Notes: a model not told the origin generated them from the letters alone. A stretch of 64,000 bases of DNA from Chryseobacterium lathyri (GCF_003290185.1 NZ_QNFY01000012.1:1-64000); one strand, 5' to 3'. Positions 28,161 through 37,173 are shown, counted from the first letter of the stretch. Numbers and translations: made by a program.

Positions 28161-28808
28161 ATGACGGAAACCAAATCACCATTTTTAGATACTATTTTTC
28201 TGCTTCGGAAAAGCGGCTGCATTACCGTTTTTTCAAATTTGCATGAAATTTCGAAAAAAGAAGAACAGGAAGCCGGTGATTATTTTGAAACAGAATTTGA
28301 AAAAGAAAGACTGGAATTTTTATCTACAGAAATCCATTGCCATAAAGAAGTTGCAGTTTGGGCCGCGAAAGTCCTGTATTACAGTGCACAGCTCTACCTC
28401 ATCCGTGAAAACACGGCAAAAGATCTGGATAAGCTGATCCCAAAACTGAAAATAACACCCGATACTTCCTCTATTTTGTCTGCAGATCTGTCACTAAGAT
28501 TTCTTCCCCAGATCATAACTTTAATGCAAACTGCTGATCCTCATGATCCTTTGGTTAAAATTCTGGAAGATATTCTTACACAGTTTCATTATTCCGGAAT
28601 TGGATATCATCTTGATCTGGAAAAAGTCAATTGGGAAAAAGAGCTGAAAGACAAAATCTACAGGAAATTATATCTCGAAAGGATTGTTGAGAAGAAAGCC
28701 TATGCTCTTGCAGAAATCCCATATATTAATCAACTCCTGTTGGCTGATTTTGGGCTGTATAAAGATACGTACTGGAGAGAATTAAAAATAATAACCAAAG
28801 AAAATTAA
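28161..28808 (+). CDS. MoxR-vWA-bpX system protein (bpX4-like)
   Basis: The protein has 215 residues and is soluble and helical. It is the first gene of a six-gene operon and overlaps the AAA+ gene by one base (TAATG). No motif is diagnostic by eye. Placement, size and composition fit the small accessory subunits (bpX4-like) that precede MoxR in ternary systems known from comparative genomics. It could be an adaptor that tethers the ATPase. Confidence 0.5.
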   Translation: MTETKSPFLDTIFLLRKSGCITVFSNLHEISKKEEQEAGDYFETEFEKERLEFLSTEIHCHKEVAVWAAKVLYYSAQLYLIRENTAKDLDKLIPKLKITPDTSSILSADLSLRFLPQIITLMQTADPHDPLVKILEDILTQFHYSGIGYHLDLEKVNWEKELKDKIYRKLYLERIVEKKAYALAEIPYINQLLLADFGLYKDTYWRELKIITKEN

Positions 28809-29941
28809 TGATACAAAATATTACAAAACTTAATACCGTTCTCAACTACGTAAAAGATACTTTCGTAGGAAAAAATGATGTTGTAGACCTTTTGGGAATA
28901 TGCCTTCTGGCCAAAGAAAATGCATTTCTGTACGGACCTCCGGGTACCGCAAAATCCGCTATCGTAAGAACACTGTCGAAAACAGTAAAAGATGGAAAAA
29001 ACTTTGAATATTTATTAACCAGATTTACAGAACCGAACGAAATTTTCGGACCTTTTGATATCCGTAAATTAAAAGAAGGAGAACTTCTCACCAATACCGA
29101 AGGCATGATGCCCGAAGCTTCATTGGTTTTTCTCGATGAAATCTTCAATGCCAATTCTGCAATCCTGAATTCACTGCTGACCGCTTTGAATGAAAAAATA
29201 TTTAAAAGAGGAAAAGAAACAAAACATCTGCCGGCCCTGATGTTCGTTGGGGCCAGTAATGTTCTTCCGGAAGATGAATCTCTGAATGCATTATTTGACC
29301 GTTTTCTGGTTAGAATTAATGTTGATTACGTAAATCCTGAACTGCTTCAGCAGGTACTTCTGGCCGGAAGAAAGCTGGAAAACCAAACAGAGGCCAATAT
29401 TCCTGAAATTCAGGCAGATGAAATCAGAGAACTTCAGAATCTGTGCAAAACCATAGATCTGAGGCCCATCTACGAAGTTTATTTAAATACAATTATCAGC
29501 CTGAGAAATACAGGAATTACCATTTCCGACCGTAGAGCCGTAAAACTTCAGAACTTGATCGCGGCAAGCGCCCTGATCTGTGGAAGAAATGAAGCTGTGC
29601 TCTCCGATCTTTGGGTACTGAAGCATATCTGGGATACAGAAGAACAGATTGAGATTCTGGAAGGCATAATCAACAGAACCATTGAAAAAGACAATAACCC
29701 GAAATCCCATCCACAGGCGATGCAGAACAAAACTCCTAATCCGGAGGAAGTGATGAAGGACGTAAAAATCCTCGTGGAAAAATGGAACAGCGGAACGTTG
29801 AGTTTTGAAGAACAGAACGTGATCAAAGATAAATTGAGATACCTGCAGACCCGTTGCGACTGGATCAGAAATCCGGAGCAGAAGCAATATATCCAGCAAG
29901 AAATTGAAAGCTTATGGCAGAAGATCCTTCAAACGGTGTAA
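28808..29941 (+). CDS. MoxR-family AAA+ ATPase (RavA-like)
   Basis: The protein has 377 residues. The P-loop is YGPPGTAKS (42-50) and Walker B is SLVFLDEIFNA (105-114, Asp110-Glu111). A sensor-1-like VGASN and a C-terminal lid (SDRRAVKLQNLI, sensor-2-like Arg) follow. A helical tail of about 80 residues ends the protein. MoxR ATPases remodel partner proteins, usually together with a vWA protein, here encoded two genes downstream. The gene overlaps the next by 28 bases, suggesting translational coupling. Confidence 0.9.
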   Translation: MIQNITKLNTVLNYVKDTFVGKNDVVDLLGICLLAKENAFLYGPPGTAKSAIVRTLSKTVKDGKNFEYLLTRFTEPNEIFGPFDIRKLKEGELLTNTEGMMPEASLVFLDEIFNANSAILNSLLTALNEKIFKRGKETKHLPALMFVGASNVLPEDESLNALFDRFLVRINVDYVNPELLQQVLLAGRKLENQTEANIPEIQADEIRELQNLCKTIDLRPIYEVYLNTIISLRNTGITISDRRAVKLQNLIAASALICGRNEAVLSDLWVLKHIWDTEEQIEILEGIINRTIEKDNNPKSHPQAMQNKTPNPEEVMKDVKILVEKWNSGTLSFEEQNVIKDKLRYLQTRCDWIRNPEQKQYIQQEIESLWQKILQTV

Positions 29942-30657
29942 AAGAATTTTGGGCAGAAATTCCCCGGGCCGATGAAGATTTTCTGGGTGCTATCCGGGAC
30001 TGGAAAAATGTACAGATTGCAATAGATGACGAGACGGTTTGGCTGAAAGGCTTCACTGAGGAACAGGCTATCTCCTCAGATATCCAGCAGCTGCCTAATT
30101 TCATATTGTACGAATTGCGCGATGGACTTTTGTTCAAAAAAGAGGCACTGGTACCAAGTAAAAAAATGAGAACGGCCTTACTTTGGTCACCTATAGATAA
30201 AGCTTTACGCCTTACTTTTCCGGCTTCGAACAATAATTATTTCGGAATCGGTGAAAAAGTGGAGGTGAGATTAAAACCGGGTAATGAAGAACATGCTGTC
30301 ATGGCTTTATTAAGTATAATTGAGGAAATAAAAGAAAGTATTCCTTTACTGCCGAAATTTAAGCTGGAAAAGCTTGAATGGACAGTTATTGATGATAAAG
30401 CATTGTTCCTGGGAACACCGTTGCTGAGTTTGCCCGGAAAAACATATTGGACCAGAGATAGCCACCTTCTGCCTGCAGGTTTTGACTTTGAATTTAAAAA
30501 TTTGAGTTCTCTTTTACAGCAGCAATATAATAAAGAGTCAGACAAATGGTTATTATGGAATGAAGACGGTACTTATCTTTCCCTTAAAAAAGAAAACTTC
30601 CGCCCATTGTCCGTAAGTTCATTCCGTCTTACTGAAAAAACGAAAGAATGGATTTAA
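29914..30657 (+). CDS. MoxR-vWA-bpX system protein (bpX2-like)
   Basis: The protein has 247 residues and is a mixed alpha/beta soluble protein. Visible features are an N-terminal (D)W(K)NVQIAIDDETVWLKGFT strand region, LPNFILYELRDGLLFKKEAL, and a Trp-rich C-terminus (WLLWNEDGTYLSLKKE). The position between MoxR and the vWA protein, with overlaps on both sides (28 and 10 bases), matches the bpX2-like subunits of ternary systems. Function is unknown, probably part of the same complex. Confidence 0.5.
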   Translation: MAEDPSNGVKEFWAEIPRADEDFLGAIRDWKNVQIAIDDETVWLKGFTEEQAISSDIQQLPNFILYELRDGLLFKKEALVPSKKMRTALLWSPIDKALRLTFPASNNNYFGIGEKVEVRLKPGNEEHAVMALLSIIEEIKESIPLLPKFKLEKLEWTVIDDKALFLGTPLLSLPGKTYWTRDSHLLPAGFDFEFKNLSSLLQQQYNKESDKWLLWNEDGTYLSLKKENFRPLSVSSFRLTEKTKEWI

Positions 30658-33029
30658 CCGAATATTTCCAGTCATACGAAAACTACTTTTGGGAGTGGGT
30701 AACCGACGAGGATATCGCCGGAGATTCCGGATACCATGATTATAACCTCATCTCCATTCCCGGTGTTGGGGCTATAGCCTACAGGCCTTACGTCATGGAG
30801 ATCCTGAAAGAACTTCAGCCACAGGGATGGCCTCCGTTTGGAGCCTTGTTGATGGTTTTGTATGCGATGCAGGACGGTTATACCGATTTTGCAGGCCCTT
30901 TGAATCATACAGCCAATTTTCACAGCATTGGAAATTTTGATTTTACTGCTGAAAAGAGTATTGAGTTCCTTGAAAAGTTGAAATCATTAAATAAAATCTA
31001 TAAACAGGGACAAAACAGAATTGTACTACTCCAGACAATTTTCCAGGATTCCCACAACAGGACAGCTCCCGGAAAGGCAGAAATGATTCTGACCACCTAC
31101 TACAAAAGACCCCATATGCTGGCAGCCAGTGCAGGGAAAAAGTATGCCGGACCGTCAGCCATTAACAGGGACTTGAGTACACTCAATCTCCTGAATGAAA
31201 AATTTCCGACAACCCAGTCTATTGTTGATGCCATGCGGGATCACATAGATGAACCTGAACTGGATGACGAAGTCGTAGAGGAAGAGACAACTGTAGAAAC
31301 CGATAAAGATTTTATTCAACAATTAATCGAGGAGCCCAAAACATTTCAGGTAGGAAGCCTGATCAAAAGGATTTGGAGCGGACTGAGAATTCCTATGCGT
31401 CACCTTTCTCCCGGGGAGCAGCCCATTGGAGGGATCTCAGATATGGCCAATAAAGGTGACCTCCACAGAATGCTTCTTTCTGAATTTGCCAATGATGATG
31501 AGGTTTTCATGAACCGTGTGGCCAATAACGAAGCTCTGTATATCCAGAGAGAAATTCCACCGGAAGAAAATATTTTTGAACGTATTATTTTAATTGATAC
31601 TTCCCTGAAAAACTGGGGAACACCTAAAGTATTGGCTTTTGCATCGGCTATTGCGGTGATCAGGCATCCGAAAGCCCATTCGGAGTGTAAGGTTTTTGCC
31701 TTGGGGCAGGCAGGTATACCGGTTTCTCTTGATAAACCGGAAGATGTTATCGAAGCCCTGAATCTGGTCAGCCCCATTCTGGATGTTTCAGAAGCACTTG
31801 GGAAATTTTTTAATGAAGAGCATACAGAAAAAGAGCTTGAAGTTTTCTTCATTACTCACCAGGAAAACCTTGCTGATGAAAAGACAAGGAAAGTGATCCA
31901 CGAAAACAGGGACAGGCTGAAATTCCTGATCACAACATCTTCAGATGGCGAACTGAATTTTTATAAACATCATAAAGGAGCGCGCAAACATATTCAGAAG
32001 ATAAAGCTTCCGCTTCAGGAATTATGGGCCAATCTGCCACAGCGCAAGCAAAAGGTTCATAATGTTAACGGTAAAAAAACAGATCTGCCGCAGAACTATC
32101 CGATCCTGTTTCCGACTCCATCCAATAAAATTGCCCAGTTTCTTTATGAAGGCGAATTTTATATTTTAAGTTCAAAAAAACAGCTGTTGAAAACTTATCT
32201 TTCTGATAATTACTACGACCGGAATTCCTATGATTACTACAAAATCTATCATGGATGCGAAGTTTTAATAGAAGATATTTCTGTGAAACCAAGAGGCGAG
32301 TTTGCTCTCGCTAAAAACAAACAGCAGCATTTTATTTTATGTCAGTATCAGCCGGATAAAAAACTTATTTCAAAACTGAATCTCAACACAAAAGAATATT
32401 CCGAACAGAATGTTACCGGGCTCAATATCCCCAGTTCATACCATCTGATCTATTTCGGAAGGAACTTTTACCTTCATCAGCCTATGAATTCTTCCTGTTA
32501 TAAGATTGGTTTAGAAGGAAATATCTCTGTGGAATCCATATTTAACGATGATAGTGAAATAGATAAAAATATAGCAAAAGCAGAAACAGAAGTTGCCAAA
32601 CTGAATCGAAGCGGCATGAAAATAATCAGTAACTTCAATAAAATAGGAATCAATGAGAATAATAATCTTGTCATTTCCGGAAATGAACTGTGCAGGCTGT
32701 ATGACAACTCATTAAACCTTTATAAAAACAGATTTACGGTTAAAATCCCTGCAGAGCAGAACAAAAATAAGTTTACATTTCAGGATGGCAGCGAGATCAT
32801 TACGGATTCCCGCGGAATGCTTACTTTTAAAAGCAGCAATACCGGTATTCCTACATTTTATATTCCTTCCACGGAGTATGGATTTTTGGCCTTAGCAACC
32901 AATACAGAGTATGGAGGTTCGGAATATTACCTTCCGAAACAGACCCTGCTGAAAGTGAAGACTATGGAAGAAATGTATGCTCAATATTTAACAGCGTTTA
33001 TTGATCAGATCCTGGATTATGGAGCTTAG
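30648..33029 (+). CDS. vWA-domain protein with beta-propeller-like C-terminus
   Basis: The protein has 793 residues. The N-terminal about 300 residues are helical (EYFQSYENYFWEWV start) with an acidic linker (PELDDEVVEEET). A von Willebrand A-like domain follows at about 309-460: IILIDTSLKNWGTP gives a D-x-S MIDAS start with the second Ser replaced by Asn/Trp, then SEALGKFF and LEVFFITH. The last 270 residues are repeated beta strands (FLYEGEFYILSSKKQLL, YHLIYFGRNFYLHQP and others), consistent with a propeller. It is the core partner of the MoxR ATPase. The MIDAS looks incomplete, so metal binding is uncertain. Confidence 0.7.
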   Translation: MDLTEYFQSYENYFWEWVTDEDIAGDSGYHDYNLISIPGVGAIAYRPYVMEILKELQPQGWPPFGALLMVLYAMQDGYTDFAGPLNHTANFHSIGNFDFTAEKSIEFLEKLKSLNKIYKQGQNRIVLLQTIFQDSHNRTAPGKAEMILTTYYKRPHMLAASAGKKYAGPSAINRDLSTLNLLNEKFPTTQSIVDAMRDHIDEPELDDEVVEEETTVETDKDFIQQLIEEPKTFQVGSLIKRIWSGLRIPMRHLSPGEQPIGGISDMANKGDLHRMLLSEFANDDEVFMNRVANNEALYIQREIPPEENIFERIILIDTSLKNWGTPKVLAFASAIAVIRHPKAHSECKVFALGQAGIPVSLDKPEDVIEALNLVSPILDVSEALGKFFNEEHTEKELEVFFITHQENLADEKTRKVIHENRDRLKFLITTSSDGELNFYKHHKGARKHIQKIKLPLQELWANLPQRKQKVHNVNGKKTDLPQNYPILFPTPSNKIAQFLYEGEFYILSSKKQLLKTYLSDNYYDRNSYDYYKIYHGCEVLIEDISVKPRGEFALAKNKQQHFILCQYQPDKKLISKLNLNTKEYSEQNVTGLNIPSSYHLIYFGRNFYLHQPMNSSCYKIGLEGNISVESIFNDDSEIDKNIAKAETEVAKLNRSGMKIISNFNKIGINENNNLVISGNELCRLYDNSLNLYKNRFTVKIPAEQNKNKFTFQDGSEIITDSRGMLTFKSSNTGIPTFYIPSTEYGFLALATNTEYGGSEYYLPKQTLLKVKTMEEMYAQYLTAFIDQILDYGA

Positions 33030-34725
33030 AATAAAACCTTTTCCGAAAAACAACTATCCTAAAAAAGGGCTTTTGATCAAAGACCCGTCGCCTCGCGTAT
33101 GGCTTTATGAAATGGAAGTATTGGGAATAGATCTCAATAAAGTAAAATCCTATGCTATTCCGGCAGATCAGCCTAATGTTTTATACGGATGCCTGCTTAT
33201 ATTTTATGATGAAGCTCCACAGGAAATCGGGAGAAATGCTTATTTCCAGTGTGTAGATGACAGACTTTTTATTCCTGAAAATACCATATTTTATCCAAGG
33301 ATCAATCCGGAAGACTGGCAGTCTGTCGGTTCACGGTATGTCGTTATGCATCCCGACTTTGGTCTAGTGAAGCTCTCAGAAGAAATAGACTGGCTCTCTG
33401 TGTTGAAGGAACCTGAAATAACAGAAGGCAGGGTGAGAAAACCATCCAATGGGGTGAAAACCCCTCAATATATCGAAAGCTTTGCTGTTGAGATGGATGA
33501 TGAAAAAGTTCTGGCAGCCCTTCAGCAGCCAAGAAATGAAGAAGAGTGGATGAAAAACCTGCCTTTTGATCTCAAAAAAGTGATGGCAGGAAATAAAAAA
33601 GAAATTGAAAAATATTTAAAATATATAGAAAAGTATCCTGACCGAGCTGTAGAACTGGGCGTGCCTTTAGATATTATGGGGACTTCCCGTGGTGACGGCT
33701 TTGGAAAATTCACTTTCGGAGACAGCTGGCTGAGTGCTCTGTTCGGAGATTCGGGCGGTAAAAAAGAAACAACAGGAAGCCGGAATTTCCGCTGGATATT
33801 CTGGGGCGTTGTCGTGATGGCTATAATCTTCAGAATTTTTATGCCTTCAGATAAAGACAGAACCGTGAAAGAGGATTTTCTGGTTTCATCCGGTAAGATC
33901 ATGAACGGAGCTGAAAAAGCACAGGCAGATATGATCGCTTATCAGTCAGGTGTGACGGATATTGACATGAAAATTGACTCTATTTACGGAAAAACAAGAA
34001 AAAAGCTTTCCAGTGAATATGTTGCGGCTGGTGCTGCCATGTCAAAAGACAAAAACGAAAGGGAGCAGTATAAAAAATCAGGTGGCAGAAACCTTGGAGA
34101 GGTTGGAAATGATATTGAAAAGCTCAATGCCAGAGAACAGAGCAGCAGGGACTCCCTGAAAATTATTTATTCAAAAAAAATAACGAAACATCTGGTTCAG
34201 CAGGAAGCCACTATGAAACGCAGCATTTCAGATTCCCTCAAACAATACAGTAAGGGAAAGCCGGTTAATGGCGAAGTGGTAAAATTTGTTTTAAAGAAAA
34301 AACAGGCACTCGTAGCGGATTCTCTTGGAAAACTGTACGGAACACTTGATATAATGGATCTTCCACCTACTCCTGTTAAAGATTCAAAAATAGGGCAGCT
34401 TGAGTCCGGGGACAGCAGTTTACCTGAAAAAACAAAAGTTTCAGATATCCTGTATCTTGTGATTTTCATGTTTGGAGCTGTAGGAATCTATTCTTTCATC
34501 TTCAGAAGGAAGTCGCTGAACCTTGGCGGAGATAATGTGCCTTTATGGGTAAAGCTGATTCTGTCTGCTGTTCTTGTTTCCATGCTGGTTTATCTATTCT
34601 ATCCCTTGATAAAGATGTTTGGGTACAACTGGTTTGTATGGATTCTGGTGATCTGTGTCATCCTTCTTCTTTACCGCCTGTTTAACGAAGATAAAACCAT
34701 TTTAAACCCTGAAGATGATGAATAA
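33019..34725 (+). CDS. Membrane protein of the MoxR-vWA system (bpX6-like)
   Basis: The protein is 568 residues from the ATG at 33019, which overlaps the preceding stop (ATGGAGCTTAG). A TTG at 33001 would only extend it by six residues. The N-terminal domain (1-130, SPRVWLYEMEVLGID and YVVMHPDFGLVKLSEEIDW) resembles a bpX6-like recognition domain. Membrane segments are near 256-275, 476-495, 508-530 and 538-556, with a charged helical region between the first two. It probably anchors the complex in the inner membrane. Confidence 0.6.
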   Translation: MELRIKPFPKNNYPKKGLLIKDPSPRVWLYEMEVLGIDLNKVKSYAIPADQPNVLYGCLLIFYDEAPQEIGRNAYFQCVDDRLFIPENTIFYPRINPEDWQSVGSRYVVMHPDFGLVKLSEEIDWLSVLKEPEITEGRVRKPSNGVKTPQYIESFAVEMDDEKVLAALQQPRNEEEWMKNLPFDLKKVMAGNKKEIEKYLKYIEKYPDRAVELGVPLDIMGTSRGDGFGKFTFGDSWLSALFGDSGGKKETTGSRNFRWIFWGVVVMAIIFRIFMPSDKDRTVKEDFLVSSGKIMNGAEKAQADMIAYQSGVTDIDMKIDSIYGKTRKKLSSEYVAAGAAMSKDKNEREQYKKSGGRNLGEVGNDIEKLNAREQSSRDSLKIIYSKKITKHLVQQEATMKRSISDSLKQYSKGKPVNGEVVKFVLKKKQALVADSLGKLYGTLDIMDLPPTPVKDSKIGQLESGDSSLPEKTKVSDILYLVIFMFGAVGIYSFIFRRKSLNLGGDNVPLWVKLILSAVLVSMLVYLFYPLIKMFGYNWFVWILVICVILLLYRLFNEDKTILNPEDDE

Positions 34726-35737
34726 GCAGAAATTTATAGACAAATTCCTGATTGCATTTATGATCCTGGCGGTGTTTAAGATCATTGGTATTGCAGCACA
34801 GTTATTTCACGAAAGTTTTTGGAGTGTGGTGGGAACGTTGGTGATTTTCCTGGTCATAGCTTTTATAATCATGATTGTGATCACTGCTCTAAAAGATAAA
34901 GAACAAAACCAACAAAACTCTGGACGAAGAGGTTCCGGAGGCGGGAATTTTTACCTGGAAACCTCCTTATTTGATAGGATCAGAAATAAATACGAAGAAC
35001 TTGCCGAAAAATATATCGCTGAAAAGGACTATAAAAAGGCAGCAAAAGTATATATGAATCTTCTTCAGGATAATTTTAGGGGTGCAAAAACACTGGAAAA
35101 TGGGGGCTTTTACAATGAGGCGGCCGCAGTCTATCTAAAAAAACTAAACAATAAGTCAGAAGCGGCATCCTGTTACGAAAAAGCAAAGCAGTACAAAAAA
35201 GCTATCGATCTGTATAAAGAAATGCAACAGAAAGAGAAAGTAGGAGATCTTTACAAAGAACTGAATGATCTTAATAATGCCCACAGCTACTATCAGATGG
35301 TGGCAGACGACTATACGGCCAACAGCCAGATGGTAAAAGCTTCTTTGATATACAGCAAGAAAATGGAGCTGCCTGAAGAAGCTCAAAAAGTGCTATTGAA
35401 GGGTTGGAATGAAGATAAAGATGCATTCAATTGCCTTAATAATTATTTTGCCAATGTTTATGACATCAAAAAACTCGAAACTGAAATTCAGAATCTTTAT
35501 CAGAAAACACCTTCCTACAAAAAGATGATTTACCTTGAAGCCATGAAGCATGAATTTAAAAAAGATACCAAATTGCAGGATGTAACCCGAACTATCGCCT
35601 ATGAAATTATTGCAGAAAAAGTAGGTACCCGTTCAGAGATCATTAACGAGCTCAAATATTTCAATCCTGATGACAGTGTGATATTGAAGGATATTTCGAG
35701 GTTTAAAACAGGAAGGAACAAAATGTTGAGGAATTAA
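34715..35737 (+). CDS. Membrane-anchored TPR-like protein of the MoxR-vWA system
   Basis: The protein has 340 residues. Two N-terminal membrane helices span about 11-31 and 38-60. They are followed by a Gly-rich linker and alpha-alpha repeats (about 85-230) of TPR type: YEELAEKYIAEKDYKKAAKV, then NEAAAVYLKKLNNKSEAASC and KAIDLYKEMQQKEKVGDLY. It overlaps the preceding gene by 11 bases and is last in the six-gene operon. It is likely a scaffold that presents partners to the complex. Confidence 0.7.
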   Translation: MMNKQKFIDKFLIAFMILAVFKIIGIAAQLFHESFWSVVGTLVIFLVIAFIIMIVITALKDKEQNQQNSGRRGSGGGNFYLETSLFDRIRNKYEELAEKYIAEKDYKKAAKVYMNLLQDNFRGAKTLENGGFYNEAAAVYLKKLNNKSEAASCYEKAKQYKKAIDLYKEMQQKEKVGDLYKELNDLNNAHSYYQMVADDYTANSQMVKASLIYSKKMELPEEAQKVLLKGWNEDKDAFNCLNNYFANVYDIKKLETEIQNLYQKTPSYKKMIYLEAMKHEFKKDTKLQDVTRTIAYEIIAEKVGTRSEIINELKYFNPDDSVILKDISRFKTGRNKMLRN

Positions 35738-35880
35738 GATTGTAGCATTAAAGATTTTAATAATTTAAAGATTAAAAATTTAAACAAAATTATGTTCTGC
35801 CGGCAAAATTGAGGTGGCTGAGGTCCTCGAAGCCAACTCGGTTTTATCCCTCCTTCCAGCGGACAGAAGGAGTAATTTCC

Positions 35881-35909
35881 TTGCTGAAAAACAATTTTTC
35901 ATATCTTTG
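35881..35909 (+). promoter_or_regulatory. Promoter of small-ORF module 1
   Basis: TTG at 35881, 18 bases, then TATCTTTG at 35902-35909 match the Bacteroidota promoter. Transcription would start near 35916 and end at the hairpin 36081-36108. Confidence 0.6.
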
Positions 35910-35922
35910 CGCCAGAAAAATT

Positions 35923-36051
35923 ATGACAATACAAAGAGCACATATCAATGTAAATCTATGCGATAGCCCTTCAATAAAAGGATTATTCGGATACGAATGG
36001 ATGATATGGAATGAGGCGAAATGTGCTTGCTTTGAAAATTATTTACAATAA
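35923..36051 (+). CDS. Small ORF (42 residues) upstream of the tRNA array
   Basis: A 42-codon frame starts MTIQRAHINVNLCDSPSIKG and ends ACFENYLQ. A larger open reading to 35809 lies upstream of the promoter and is not credible. The ORF sits 13 bases after a good promoter and is followed by a strong hairpin, giving a self-contained transcript of about 190 bases. It could encode a small protein, a leader peptide, or just lie in a structured RNA. No homologue is known to me. Confidence 0.4.
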   Translation: MTIQRAHINVNLCDSPSIKGLFGYEWMIWNEAKCACFENYLQ

Positions 36052-36080
36052 ACCCGTAAAAATTTAAACAAAATACCGCA

Positions 36081-36108
36081 GAAACGCCTCGATAACTCGA
36101 GGCGTTTC
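36081..36108. terminator. Strong hairpin ending module 1
   Basis: GAAACGCCTCGA (36081-36092), loop TAAC, TCGAGGCGTTTC (36097-36108): 12 perfect pairs followed by TTGTGTTTT. It may be a terminator or a structured RNA element. Confidence 0.75.
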
Positions 36109-36337
36109 TTGTGTTTTAGGCCATAAATTATTTAGAATGAAAAAAAATAACCATAAAAACAAAAAATTTTTAATTAACAATGAACATTTAATACAATAAA
36201 TAAGAGTGATAAGTAACCCGATGAGAGACAGTCATTTAGGTATTTAAGAGATCCGCAGGATATTGCGGACGGTTATTCTTTATGCTAAAAATAACACGCA
36301 ACTAATTGATTGTCAAATATTTAATTGAAAAATAAAT

Positions 36338-36368
36338 TTGTGAGTTAAAAAATTTCATACTTACTTTG
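36338..36368 (+). promoter_or_regulatory. Promoter-like element of small-ORF module 2
   Basis: TTG (36338-36340), 20 bases, then TTACTTTG (36361-36368), one mismatch to TAnnTTTG. Transcription from here would cover the second small ORF, a hairpin, and possibly the tRNA array. Confidence 0.45.
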
Positions 36369-36431
36369 CAACCGAAAATTGAAAGCAGCAGGTTTTCAGG
36401 ATTCAAAAACTTTTTAAATAACAGGAATATA

Positions 36432-36560
36432 ATGAAACAATTACATAACATATCTAATCAATATTCGAGATTACACGGACAGGAGCCGAAAGGATATGCA
36501 TGTATCATTCTCGATAGTGAATTTATAATTAAAAGGTGCTTATATACGTGGGTCAGCTAA
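36432..36560 (+). CDS. Second small ORF (42 residues) before the tRNA array
   Basis: The frame starts MKQLHNISNQYSRLHGQEPK and ends KRCLYTWVS. It has the same length and module layout (promoter, 42 codons, hairpin) as the ORF at 35923, but no clear sequence similarity to it. It lies 57 bases before tRNA-His. Coding status is uncertain. Confidence 0.4.
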   Translation: MKQLHNISNQYSRLHGQEPKGYACIILDSEFIIKRCLYTWVS

Positions 36561-36585
36561 TGATCTCTTACGTCAGAATATATAC

Positions 36586-36615
36586 AGCACCTCCCGAAAA
36601 GAGGTGCTTTTTTTA
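36586..36615 (+). terminator. Hairpin directly before tRNA-His
   Basis: AGCACCTC (36586-36593), loop CCGAAAA, GAGGTGCT (36601-36608), then a T-run. It ends within two bases of the first tRNA, so it may terminate module 2 or separate it from array RNA by processing. Confidence 0.75.
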
Positions 36616-36616
36616 T

Positions 36617-36688
36617 GGTTTCTTTAGCTTATCTGGTAAAGCGCCGGTCTGTGGAACCGGAGAACAGGGTTCGATCCCCGAAGATACC
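36617..36688 (+). tRNA. tRNA-His(GTG), atypical
   Basis: The anticodon arm CCGGT-CTGTGGA-ACCGG reads GTG. G at 36617 faces C at 36688 as the extra G-1:C73 pair of tRNA-His. The acceptor has one T:T mismatch. The T-arm fits only with a 6-base loop and one mismatch. CA follows the discriminator. Confidence 0.7.
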
Positions 36689-36805
36689 CAACACATGTGA
36701 ATGGTTAATGATGAATCTTGTTAAATGTGAAATGGTCAATAGTTAATTGTGAATTTAAATTGACACGCAAAGCAAATTGACAATTCACCATTCACATTAA
36801 AAAAC

Positions 36806-36879
36806 AATCTCATAGCTCAATGGGTTAGAGCACCGGTCTTTTAAACCGGGGGTTGAAAGTTCAAGTCTTTCTGGGATTA
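36806..36879 (+). tRNA. tRNA-Lys(TTT)
   Basis: The acceptor is AATCTCA/TGGGATT (one wobble), the anticodon arm CCGGT-CTTTTAA-ACCGG, and the T-arm GAAAG-TTCAAGT-CTTTC. The discriminator is A and CA follows. Confidence 0.85.
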
Positions 36880-36883
36880 CAAT

Positions 36884-36961
36884 GGTCTCGTAACTCAATT
36901 AATTGGATAGAGTATCGGTTTTCTAAACCGTAGGGTACAGGTTCAAATCCTGTCGAGGTCA
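36884..36961 (+). tRNA. tRNA-Arg(TCT) with enlarged D-loop
   Basis: The acceptor GGTCTCG/CGAGGTC has two wobbles. The anticodon loop is TTTCTAA. The D-arm contains AATTAATT, about four bases longer than usual. The T-arm is ACAGG-TTCAAAT-CCTGT. CA follows the discriminator A. Confidence 0.75.
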
Positions 36962-36966
36962 CAAAA

Positions 36967-37038
36967 GGTCTATTGAGGTAAAGGCTAACCTGCCCGACTG
37001 TCTCTTGGGCACTGCGGATTCGATTCCCGCATAGACCG
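36967..37038 (+). tRNA. tRNA-Asp(GTC), atypical
   Basis: The acceptor GGTCTAT/ATAGACC and D-arm AGGT/ACCT are perfect. The anticodon arm is CCCGA-CTGTCTC-TTGGG, with pyrimidine T at position 37 where a purine is the rule. The T-stem has an A:C mismatch. The discriminator is G, as in Asp, and CA follows. Confidence 0.75.
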
Positions 37039-37040
37039 CA

Positions 37041-37096
37041 AGGTTTATGAAACGTTTTATTCCGGCTGTCTCCCGGAAAAAATGGAAACGGAACCT
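37041..37096 (+). tRNA. tRNA-Asp-like RNA, degenerate (about 56 bases)
   Basis: A perfect anticodon arm TCCGG-CTGTCTC-CCGGA carries the same seven-base loop as the adjacent tRNA-Asp. Outer bases AGGTTT and GAACCT can pair. No normal D- or T-arm is present and the T-loop TTC is missing. It is either a decayed tRNA or a deliberately minimal tRNA-like hairpin. Confidence 0.45.
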
Positions 37097-37101
37097 GAAA
37101 A

Positions 37102-37173
37102 CTGGAAAGATAACGGTGGTTGTTTACCCGTCTTGGACGCGGGAGGTCGCAAGTTCGAATCTTGCTTTCCAGA
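37102..37173 (+). tRNA. tRNA-Pro(TGG)
   Basis: The acceptor CTGGAAA/TTTCCAG is perfect. The anticodon arm is CCCGT-CTTGGAC-GCGGG and the T-arm GCAAG-TTCGAAT-CTTGC. The discriminator A is followed by CT, one of two exceptions to the CA rule in this array. Confidence 0.8.

Larger units (their letters stand above)
36052..36431. other. Stretch between small-ORF modules 1 and 2
   Basis: It contains the hairpin of module 1 (36081-36108), AT-rich spacer, and the promoter-like sequence of module 2 (36338-36368). No other gene was seen. Confidence 0.5.

Noticed and set aside
35809..35922. N-terminal extension of the 42-codon ORF
   Set aside because: It starts upstream of the promoter at 35881-35909 and would not be on that transcript.
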